A stretch of DNA of 13,953 bases from Gammaproteobacteria bacterium (GTDB taxonomy: Bacteria; Pseudomonadota; Gammaproteobacteria; Pseudomonadales; Pseudohongiellaceae), in assembly GCA_947377625.1 (NCBI GenBank), contig CANCGR010000020.1, positions 1 to 13,953 on the forward strand, written 5' to 3'. Below are positions 7,604-13,526 of the stretch, in pieces; the first letter of the stretch is position 1, and every line of letters begins with the position of its first letter. The notes under the pieces were generated by a model. It did not search any database. It saw only the letters and a program-made list of their open reading frames with translations, and was not told the origin of the DNA. The position numbers were made by a program, and so were the translations under genes.

Positions 7604-7633
7604 ATTACCCCGTGGTTTCAATGATGGGGTAAT
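7604..7633 (-). terminator. Hairpin after the NTF2-like gene (possible weak terminator)
   Basis: ATTACCCC (7604-7611) and GGGGTAAT (7626-7633) form a perfect 8-bp stem with a 14-nt loop, starting 10 bp after the stop codon of the NTF2-like gene. No T run follows on the minus strand, so it may only slow RNA polymerase or protect the 3' end. Confidence 0.35.
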
Positions 7634-7642
7634 GACCAGCAA

Positions 7643-8038
7643 TCAACGACTGATCTGCTGCAGCCAATCTTGCAAGTTGTAATGGTTGGTGACGCGCTTG
7701 ATAAGGCCGCCTTCGATTTCGAAAAAGGTGCCCACGCGCAAACGATAGGTCTGCCCCTTGGCCGGCGGCAGATCGCTGTCTGTTTGCAGATAAGTGCCGG
7801 TCAATTCGAATTCTGCCGCCGCGCGCTTGCCGTCGGTGCTGTAAAAAATACAAGGGTTGTGTACTTGCTCCTTGTAGCAGCGTTCCATGTGTTGCAGGAA
7901 CTCTTTGAACATTTGTTTGCCTTTGCGCGGAGCACCCTGACAAGGATCGTGCACTACATCTTCGGCCAACAGCTCAAGCATGCCGGAGTAAGAGCCGTCG
8001 TTGAAACACTGATAGTATTTTTCAAGTATGTTGTTCAT
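7643..8038 (-). CDS. NTF2/SnoaL-like protein, ketosteroid isomerase-related type
   Basis: Small cytoplasmic protein of 131 residues with the cone-shaped alpha+beta NTF2 pattern. An N-terminal helix (ILEKYYQCFNDGSYSGMLELL) is followed by AEDVVHDPCQGAPRKGKQMFKEFLQHM (given as a landmark) and beta strands including RAAAEFELTGTYLQ and YRLRVGTFFEIEGGLIKRVTNHYNL. It most resembles the short 'ketosteroid isomerase-related' family of proteobacteria, which has no proven substrate. There is no signal peptide. It starts only 28 bp beyond the strong terminator of the PQQ dehydrogenase and lies 88 bp before lemA, so it is probably a single-gene unit. The ribosome binding site is weak. The fold is fairly sure; the activity is unknown. 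Confidence 0.85.
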   Translation of the reverse strand: MNNILEKYYQCFNDGSYSGMLELLAEDVVHDPCQGAPRKGKQMFKEFLQHMERCYKEQVHNPCIFYSTDGKRAAAEFELTGTYLQTDSDLPPAKGQTYRLRVGTFFEIEGGLIKRVTNHYNLQDWLQQISR

Positions 8039-8061
8039 TGATAAAGCCAGTACCTGTTCAT

Positions 8062-8101
8062 GAAAAGCCCCGCAATATGCTGCGATATTGCGGGGCGGTT
8101 T
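8062..8101 (-). terminator. Strong intrinsic terminator of the PQQ dehydrogenase gene
   Basis: GCCCCGCAATAT (8067-8078) and ATATTGCGGGGC (8085-8096) form a perfect 12-bp stem with a 6-nt loop. The minus-strand RNA then reads TTTT (8066-8063). The stem begins 30 bp after the dehydrogenase stop codon. The plus-strand side is followed by GGTTTATT, so some activity in the other direction is possible. Confidence 0.88.
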
Positions 8102-8125
8102 ATTACCACTGCATGCGCCGCAGAA

Positions 8126-10246
8126 TTATTGTCCCGGCGGCGCAAAGGCCGGTGCATTTTTAGCGGCAATCGCACGATCCACCATGTAAGCACGCACAAG
8201 CGCAGTTTCTTCTGCTGTGAGTTTGCCTTCGAAAGACGTCATGCCTTTGTCTTTGCGGATGCCGCCGAGCACTACCTGGTCAAAGGCTTGCTGGCTGACC
8301 AGCAACGGTGAACGGCGCAGATCCGGGAACATGCCACGGCTGGCGCCGCCATCTCCATGACAGATCGCACAAGCGCCACCGTAAATTGTGCCACCTTTGG
8401 CGACTTCGTCAGCAGTGGCAGTTTGTGCCGGCGGAGCAAACGGTGCTTGGGTGTATTCGGCATTTGGAGGCAGCTGGGCTTTGCCGCCCAGTTTGAATAC
8501 CAACAGCCGTGCGTAAGTAGGCGCGTAGTAACCACCAGGGCCACCGCCGCCGACTACCTGCGCCAGATATTGCTCGCCATCAATTTCATAAGACATGGAA
8601 CCGGCAGCAATACCGGCCTGTACCGGATAGGACCAGATCTGTTCACCAGTGTCGGCCTTGAATGCCTGCATCTCACGTTTCGCGCCATTGCCACTGAACA
8701 ACACATTACTGGCAGTAACTTGCATGCCTACTGCCGAGCCAGCGGTGACTACGCTCCACGCAGCTTTGCCTTGCACCGGGTCCCACGCCAGAATTTTGGT
8801 ATCGCCACCGCGCGGGATTTTGTTGCCTGGTTCATCGTAAGCCTTGTCGCCACCGGTGAAGTTCACGTTGAGGTTGAAGTTGCCGGGGCTGCCATTGGGC
8901 ATCACGGTGTAAGCAATGCTGCTTTCACGCGCCGGAATGTAGAGCAAACCAGTATTCGGGCTAAACGCCATGGAATGCCAGGAATGCGCACCGACCGGGC
9001 CCGGTTGTGCAATGCGTGGACCTTCGGCCTTGGTGTAACGCGCAGCGTCGTTAATAACAGGGCGGCCAGTGGCGAGGTCATAACCGGAAGTCCAGTTCAC
9101 CGGCACAAAGTTGTTGGCGACCAGCAACTGGCCAGTGGTGGCATCCACCATGTAGTAGTAACCGCTCTTGGTGGCTTGCATCGCAACATGGCGGGTCGTG
9201 CCGTTGATGGGGATGTCAGCAACCGTGATTTGCTGCACCGCGTCGTAATCCCATTCTTCTGACGGGATTTCCTGGTAATGCCATTTGTATTCACCGGTAT
9301 CGGCATCAACCGCCACAATGGAAACCGTGAACAGGTTGTCGCCGCCATCCGGGCTGCGCGCCTTGGAGTTCCATGGCGCACCGTTGCCTACGCCCATCAA
9401 CAGCAAATTGGTCTTGGGATCATAGGTAATTGCATCCCAGGTGGAGCCGCCCCCGCCCTTCTCCCACCATTTGCCAGTCCAGGTTTTTGCCGCCATTTCC
9501 ATGGCTTTGTTTTCGAAACCGTCAGCCGGGTTGCCGGGCAATGTATAGAAGCGCCACACCTGTTTGCCGGTCTCGGCATCGTAGGCGGAGACATAACCGC
9601 GATAGATGTATTCAGCACCGCCGTTACCGATAAAGACTTTGCCGTTGGCTACGCGCGGGGCGCCGGTGATTGTGTAGAACTTGCTTTGGTCGGTGGTGAG
9701 AGTGCTCCACACTTCTTTGCCGGTGGCAGCATCCAGCGCAACCAGTCTGCCGTCATAGACGCCAACATAAACTTTACCATTCCACACGGCGACGCCGCGA
9801 TTCACTACATCACAGCAACCTCTGGCGCCGAATTCGCCGGATACTTTCGGGTCATACTGCCAAAGCACTGCGCCGGTTTTGGCGTCATAGGCGTTCACTT
9901 TGCTCCAGGCTTGTGACACGTAGATAACGCCATCCACCATCAACGGCGTCGACTCCTGGCCTCGGTTGGTATCGAAATCGGCGAACCACGCCAGACCCAG
10001 CTCCTTGATGTTGTCGGCAGTGATCTGCTTGAGACCACTGAAGCGCTGCTCGTTGTAAGTGCCACCGTAGGTCATCCACTGGCCTGGCTCCTTGTCGGCA
10101 TTGTTCAGGCGGCTCTGTGTCACTTTGGCTGTGACAGCGGCAGCCTTTTGCGCATCGGCCTCTGGCGCCGTGGCTGATTTGTTGCCGCCACAAGCTGCCA
10201 GCAAGGCAGACAGCATCGAAATTACAAGAAGTCTTGTTTTTGGCAT
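8126..10246 (-). CDS. PQQ-dependent quinohemoprotein alcohol dehydrogenase, predicted lipoprotein
   Basis: Periplasmic alcohol dehydrogenase of 706 residues, the length of type II quinohemoproteins. It oxidises alcohols with PQQ and passes electrons through its own heme c. Residues 1-19 are a lipoprotein signal with lipobox LAAC (Cys19). Residues about 50-590 are an eight-blade beta-propeller with repeated tryptophan docking motifs (DAKTGAVLWQY, DAATGKEVWS, DAETGKQVWRF). Cys144-Cys145 form the family's vicinal disulfide. The active site is EEWDYD with catalytic Asp333 and a second Asp335. The cytochrome c domain (about 612-690) has CAICH (626-630), and Met669 is a likely distal ligand. Asp335 matches the lanthanide-binding pattern rather than Ca2+ enzymes. 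AAGG lies 9 nt before the ATG. No PQQ biosynthesis genes are in view. The gene is flanked by its own terminator and an intergenic control region, so it is probably monocistronic. Confidence 0.94.
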   Translation of the reverse strand: MPKTRLLVISMLSALLAACGGNKSATAPEADAQKAAAVTAKVTQSRLNNADKEPGQWMTYGGTYNEQRFSGLKQITADNIKELGLAWFADFDTNRGQESTPLMVDGVIYVSQAWSKVNAYDAKTGAVLWQYDPKVSGEFGARGCCDVVNRGVAVWNGKVYVGVYDGRLVALDAATGKEVWSTLTTDQSKFYTITGAPRVANGKVFIGNGGAEYIYRGYVSAYDAETGKQVWRFYTLPGNPADGFENKAMEMAAKTWTGKWWEKGGGGSTWDAITYDPKTNLLLMGVGNGAPWNSKARSPDGGDNLFTVSIVAVDADTGEYKWHYQEIPSEEWDYDAVQQITVADIPINGTTRHVAMQATKSGYYYMVDATTGQLLVANNFVPVNWTSGYDLATGRPVINDAARYTKAEGPRIAQPGPVGAHSWHSMAFSPNTGLLYIPARESSIAYTVMPNGSPGNFNLNVNFTGGDKAYDEPGNKIPRGGDTKILAWDPVQGKAAWSVVTAGSAVGMQVTASNVLFSGNGAKREMQAFKADTGEQIWSYPVQAGIAAGSMSYEIDGEQYLAQVVGGGGPGGYYAPTYARLLVFKLGGKAQLPPNAEYTQAPFAPPAQTATADEVAKGGTIYGGACAICHGDGGASRGMFPDLRRSPLLVSQQAFDQVVLGGIRKDKGMTSFEGKLTAEETALVRAYMVDRAIAAKNAPAFAPPGQ

Positions 10247-10289
10247 GGCTTATACCTTTTATTGGTTTTATTAAGTGTTACCTATGGCA

Positions 10290-10325
10290 CCAAGCTTGGA
10301 CGTATGAAGGATGACTCAAGCTTGG
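10290..10325. promoter_or_regulatory. Twin CAAGCTTG palindromes upstream of the PQQ dehydrogenase
   Basis: CCAAGCTTGG (10290-10299) and CAAGCTTGG (10317-10325) are two copies of the same palindrome, spaced about 26 bp apart (between two and three helical turns). They lie 43-79 bp before the dehydrogenase start codon. Because each is self-complementary, the pair can also fold as a 9-bp hairpin with an 18-nt loop. Position and repetition suggest a double operator, but no regulator can be named. Confidence 0.4.
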
Positions 10326-10403
10326 CGCATGGGCTGACAATGGAAAAGAATAGTAGCCCAACTACCGGTGTTGGCACAGCTGCGGCGGGGGTGACGCGGA
10401 CGC

Positions 10404-12152
10404 TTACTCAGCGCCGTGCATGTAACGACGCACTACGGGCGCAATCAGCAGCATCACGGCGGCGGCGCCGAGCGAGATATAGCCCACTTGCGAATAAACC
10501 GCGATATAGGTGGCCTTGGCAGCAGCAACATCCACCAGCTGGCCGCCTATGGTTTCTGCGCCTGTGGTTTTGGCAATGACGCCCGCCAGATAATCAGCAA
10601 GCCCGGAGTACAGAAACCACGCGCCCATCATCATGCCGACAGTGCTGGCAGGTGCCAACTTGGTGACTGCAGACAAACCCACGGGTGACACCATCAGTTC
10701 ACCGATGGTATGAATCGCGTAAATCAGGAAAATAAAACCGACTGCGATAAGACCGGTTGTTCCCGACAGTTTCATGCCCGCAACCAGTGACAGAAAACCG
10801 AGCCCGGCCATCGCCACACCGAGTGCAAATTTCACTGCGGCCGGGGGATTAAGTTTGTAGCGCGCCAGCATGGTCCATAGCCACGCCAGCACCGGCGCAA
10901 ACATGATGATGTACATTGAGTTCAGCGACTGGAATACCGGCGCCGGCACTGCCATGCCCAACAACGAGCGATCCACCAATCTGTCGGTGAGCAAGTTGAG
11001 TGACGAGCCCGCCTGTTCAAACAAGGCCCAGAACGGAATTTGCGCGAGAATGAAATAGATGCCGGCCAGCATGCGGTGGCGCTCTTCGCCTTTGCAGCGG
11101 ATAAGCGCGAAGGTAATCAAGGTCACCAAAATCAGTATGCCCAACAGACCCACATAACTTTCATCCACCAGATGGGCGTTCATCACCAGCAGCATCGAAA
11201 CCGCGATAATCGCCAGCCCGGTGAGATAACACAGCATCTCAACCGTGAGAAATCCAAACACGCGCTCGCGCAATTTGGCAGGATTCGGTGGTTCTGCTTT
11301 TCCTTCCAGCCAATGCTGGAATTTCAGGAAGGTGCCCAAGCCGAGTAACATGCCAATGCCGGCGAGGCCGAAGCCGTATTTCCAGCCATAGTAGATGCCG
11401 AGATAGCCGCACAAGATCGATGACAAGAAGGCGCCCAGATTGATGCCCATATAGAAAATCGTGAAACCGGAATCGCGGCGAGCGTCGCCAAAGCCATAGA
11501 GCGAACCGACGATGGTGGAGATGTTGGCTTTGAGGAAGCCGACACCGGCAATGATCAATGCCAACGACAGGTACATAAGGTTCTGATGAAAATCATCAGT
11601 TTCGACATGCACGCTGTAATCGCGCACTGCGATGCTGGCCGGCAACCCCACCACAGCCGGATTGTCGATCAGCATGGTGGTAGCGCCTTCATTGAATTTC
11701 AGTGTGGAAACGCCTTGCGCCGACACCACAATCTGATGCGCATCGCCGCCTCTGCCATCCAGCGTTAGTTGGTAATCCTGCCCCTGAAAGGTCATCAACT
11801 GGCGCGCGCCGCCGCCCTCAAACGTCATGCCGAAATGACCCAGCACCAACAGCAAGGCACCGAAAGTAACGGCTTTGCGTGAACCCAGATATTTGTCGGC
11901 CAAGGTGCCGCCGATAATGGTCATCACATACACCAGAGCGGTATAGGCACCATAAATGGTATTGGAACGCGCATCACTGAACAGGAAATGCTGGGTCAGG
12001 TAGAGGATGAGCAAACCGCGCATGCCGTAGTAGGAAAAGCGCTCCCACATTTCGGTGAAAAACAGGATGACCAGGCCGCGCGGATGACCGAGCAATGTTG
12101 GACTGGCGGCCGCCTGATTGGTATTGCCACCGATGTTGGACTGAGCGCTCAT
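10404..12152 (-). CDS. POT/PTR2-family proton-coupled peptide transporter
   Basis: Inner-membrane H+/oligopeptide symporter of 582 residues in the major facilitator superfamily; typical bacterial POT proteins have 450-520. The proton-binding signature of TM1 is intact at 34-43 (EMWERFSYYG), followed by GGTLADKYLGSRK after TM2, LKANISTIVGSLYG after TM4 (about 207-220), and the second PTR2 signature FYMGINLGA (233-241). About 12-14 hydrophobic helices are visible. Between TM3 and TM4, residues about 111-187 form a polar, strand-rich insert that by the family's topology is periplasmic. The ATG at 12150-12152 has AAGG 9 nt upstream. It has its own promoter with a long leader (see 12153-12504). 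Substrates are expected to be di- and tripeptides, though a few POT proteins move other compounds. Confidence 0.95.
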   Translation of the reverse strand: MSAQSNIGGNTNQAAASPTLLGHPRGLVILFFTEMWERFSYYGMRGLLILYLTQHFLFSDARSNTIYGAYTALVYVMTIIGGTLADKYLGSRKAVTFGALLLVLGHFGMTFEGGGARQLMTFQGQDYQLTLDGRGGDAHQIVVSAQGVSTLKFNEGATTMLIDNPAVVGLPASIAVRDYSVHVETDDFHQNLMYLSLALIIAGVGFLKANISTIVGSLYGFGDARRDSGFTIFYMGINLGAFLSSILCGYLGIYYGWKYGFGLAGIGMLLGLGTFLKFQHWLEGKAEPPNPAKLRERVFGFLTVEMLCYLTGLAIIAVSMLLVMNAHLVDESYVGLLGILILVTLITFALIRCKGEERHRMLAGIYFILAQIPFWALFEQAGSSLNLLTDRLVDRSLLGMAVPAPVFQSLNSMYIIMFAPVLAWLWTMLARYKLNPPAAVKFALGVAMAGLGFLSLVAGMKLSGTTGLIAVGFIFLIYAIHTIGELMVSPVGLSAVTKLAPASTVGMMMGAWFLYSGLADYLAGVIAKTTGAETIGGQLVDVAAAKATYIAVYSQVGYISLGAAAVMLLIAPVVRRYMHGAE

Positions 12153-12323
12153 GCCTGGAACCTTGGTTGGTTAATCTGGCTTCATTTCAACAACATCTGT
12201 GTGCCAGAGCAAGAAATCTGCCGTCTGGAAGTGTGAAAGCCAATGAAACCGGCAACGGGAACAGCAGCACTCAAGACTGGAGGACTGTGGTGCAACTAGC
12301 GGGCTAAGCGTGAAGAGAGGCGG
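12153..12323 (-). other. Leader region between the internal terminator and the POT start codon
   Basis: This 171-bp stretch has no convincing gene. It carries the AAGG ribosome binding site of the POT gene near its end. If transcription starts at the predicted promoter, this is the second half of a leader of about 317 nt that is made only when RNA polymerase passes the terminator at 12324-12372. I see no second strong promoter here, but a weak one cannot be excluded. Confidence 0.45.
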
Positions 12324-12372
12324 AAAAAGAAACAGCCAGTGGGCATTACATCCAAGATCTGCCCACTGACTG
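12324..12372 (-). terminator. Intrinsic terminator inside the POT leader
   Basis: On the minus strand CAGTCAGTGGGCA (12372-12360) pairs with TGCCCACTGGCTG (12345-12333). This gives a 13-bp stem with a single G-U pair and a 14-nt loop, followed at once by TTTCTTTTT (12332-12324). All parts of a rho-independent terminator are present. No gene ends just upstream of it on this strand, which is why it marks either a small RNA or an attenuator. Confidence 0.82.
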
Positions 12373-12470
12373 CAAGGGGAACTGTTGAAACAAATTGCGC
12401 TACTGTCCTGAGTCCCTGAAGAGAGCGCTGACGGGGTTTGGTCTTGACTGGCAAGATCCTGTCTCTATGC
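12324..12470 (-). ncRNA. Predicted small RNA or attenuated leader of about 147 nt, no family recognised
   Basis: A sigma70-like promoter (12477-12504) and a strong intrinsic terminator (12324-12372) enclose about 147 nt without a convincing reading frame on the minus strand. Inside, GCGCT (near 12423-12427) and AGCGC (near 12396-12400) can pair to enclose CAGGGACTCAGGACAG. Four GGA triplets occur in the RNA (12457-12459, 12413-12415, 12406-12408, and 12351-12353 in the terminator loop as TTGGATGT). GGA in loops is the contact of CsrA/RsmA, but four in this length is only slightly above chance. It lies 171 bp before the POT start on the same strand, so it could instead be a riboswitch-like attenuator for that gene. 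I recognise no known riboswitch core. Confidence 0.5.
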
Positions 12471-12476
12471 ACAAAG

Positions 12477-12504
12477 AGAATATAGATTCGTAAAACATTG
12501 TCAA
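12477..12504 (-). promoter_or_regulatory. Sigma70-type promoter reading toward the terminator and POT gene
   Basis: On the minus strand a perfect -35 box TTGACA (12504-12499) is followed after 16 bp by TATTCT (12482-12477), which matches the -10 consensus at four of six positions. The first transcribed base would fall near 12470. This is the best promoter match in the 12153-12775 gap. Confidence 0.6.
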
Positions 12505-12775
12505 GCTCTGAGTTTGGAGAAAACACAAAAAAGCCGGCCTTTTTCCCATACACCCAATCCACGGGCCAGCTCAGACAAGCAAAGGAACCAAAGCCCTAAA
12601 TTCTCAGGATTTGCTGCAAATTGTCACCATTGCGGCATGCGACTCGCTCATAATTACAGCTTAAGATACTGGGCTGACAGGCTTGTTTTAGGTTCTCTGG
12701 CTCGGTTATGTTAGAAAGCATTGCACTGTAGACTTAAGTCAAAATGCATAATCAGAATTATGGTTCTAATTTATT
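12505..12775. other. Remaining intergenic sequence between the divergent POT/RNA promoter and the TetR gene
   Basis: No convincing gene is present; short frames here lack family likeness and ribosome binding sites. The part near the TetR gene is AT-rich and holds a 10-bp palindrome, GACTTAAGTC (12731-12740), and an AT-rich inverted repeat AATTA/TAATT (12756-12771). A and T runs around 12527-12544 (AAAAAG, CCGGC, CTTTTT) form only a weak six-pair stem and are not called as a terminator. Confidence 0.6.
12731..12740. promoter_or_regulatory. Palindrome GACTTAAGTC, candidate operator of the TetR gene
   Basis: A perfect 10-bp palindrome lies 35 bp before the GTG start of the TetR-family gene, just downstream of a possible -35 box TTGCAC (12721-12726). 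TetR regulators usually repress their own gene through a dyad in this position. The sequence is short enough to occur by chance. Confidence 0.3.
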
Positions 12776-13441
12776 GTGAAAAAGCCCACTAACACCCCCT
12801 CCCAAACCCATGGCGTTGCCATCAAGCAGGAACGTGGCCAGCTTACCCATGACAGGCTGATAGCAACCGGCTTCAGAATGCTGGAACTGACTGATTTGCA
12901 GGAGATTTCAATCGCCGAACTTACCCGTGAAGCGGGGTATTCGGTTGGTGCTTTTTATTCCCGCTTTCGCAGCAAGGACGAGTTTTTTGATGCACTGATT
13001 GCCAAACATCTGGAAACCCGCACCCGCACTCAAGTTTATTTGTTTGCCACGCTGGCTACCGATGTACTTATCAGCGAGATGATTCACAACGTTGTGACTT
13101 ATTACTGGGATCACAGGAAATTCTGGCGGGCCGTGCTGGTGCGCAGCGTGCGTGATTCAGCGTTTTGGGAACCCATCCGCAAGCATGGCCACGAATTCGC
13201 CGGCAGATTCATTGAACGGCTCACCAAAGAAATCGGTCGCAGTTTGAGCGAAAAGGAAGAATCCAATATTGCGTTCGCTTTTCAGGTAACGCTCGGCACT
13301 ATCAACAGCACCCTCATCAACCAGCACGGGCCGATCTTCATGGGCCAGAAGCTGTTTATTGAAGAGCTGATCCGTGCATTCCAGCTGATTTCGGATTTCG
13401 ACAATCTTGTGCTTGCCGTAGCTCGCAAACGCAAGGCCTGA
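12776..13441 (+). CDS. TetR/AcrR-family transcriptional regulator
   Basis: Cytoplasmic one-component regulator of 221 residues, within the usual TetR range. The N-terminal DNA-binding domain (about 22-78) is clear: LTHDRLIATGFRML, then ISIAELTREAGYSVGAFYSRFRSKDEFFDALI with the YSxF and K-DEF pattern of the family. The C-terminal helical ligand domain (about 80-221) is not one I can link to an inducer. Translation starts at GTG (12776-12778), because a stop codon lies three codons upstream and the next Met falls inside the first HTH helix. There is no clear Shine-Dalgarno, so translation may be weak or near-leaderless. It lies 85 bp before the sulfatase on the same strand and is a plausible local regulator of it. 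Confidence 0.92.
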   Translation: MKKPTNTPSQTHGVAIKQERGQLTHDRLIATGFRMLELTDLQEISIAELTREAGYSVGAFYSRFRSKDEFFDALIAKHLETRTRTQVYLFATLATDVLISEMIHNVVTYYWDHRKFWRAVLVRSVRDSAFWEPIRKHGHEFAGRFIERLTKEIGRSLSEKEESNIAFAFQVTLGTINSTLINQHGPIFMGQKLFIEELIRAFQLISDFDNLVLAVARKRKA

Positions 13442-13478
13442 GCAGCACTTCTCCGGCCCCACCACCTCATAACTACAC

Positions 13479-13495
13479 TATCTAATTTGTAGATA
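13479..13495. promoter_or_regulatory. Inverted repeat TATCTA-N5-TAGATA before the sulfatase, candidate operator
   Basis: A perfect 6+5+6 dyad (13479-13484 and 13490-13495) sits in the 85-bp gap, 31 bp before the sulfatase start. Its length (17 bp) and position at the likely promoter suit a TetR-type operator. It does not match the GACTTAAGTC dyad before the TetR gene, so a shared regulator is not shown by sequence. Confidence 0.35.
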
Positions 13496-13513
13496 TTCAG
13501 CGGCCACAGAGCC

Positions 13514-13520
13514 GGGAGGA
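13514..13520 (+). promoter_or_regulatory. Strong ribosome binding site of the sulfatase gene
   Basis: GGGAGGA ends 6 nt before the ATG at 13527-13529. It is a near-ideal Shine-Dalgarno sequence and fixes the sulfatase start codon. Confidence 0.8.
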
Positions 13521-13526
13521 ACCACG

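Noticed and set aside
8357..9262. Plus-strand open frame of 301 codons inside the PQQ dehydrogenase gene
   Set aside because: It lies opposite a gene with strong family motifs over its full length and has no recognisable domain; it is a codon-bias shadow.
8126..10246. Naming the dehydrogenase xoxF
   Set aside because: XoxF has no fused cytochrome c domain; the CAICH motif and length place this among quinohemoproteins despite the DYD motif.
12271..12447. Seven-base complement (TCAAGAC/GTCTTGA) flanking the leader terminator as an antiterminator
   Set aside because: Seven bases over about 170 nt are expected by chance, and neither arm overlaps the terminator stem, so it would not directly compete with it.
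12296..12562. Minus-strand open frame of 88 codons in the POT leader
   Set aside because: It runs through the promoter and the terminator, has no family likeness and no convincing ribosome binding site. The RNA reading explains the region better.
12505..12775. GacA-type activating site (TGTAAG-N6-CTTACA) upstream of the predicted RNA
   Set aside because: No match was found. Without it and with only four GGA triplets, naming the RNA as an Rsm/Csr member is not justified.
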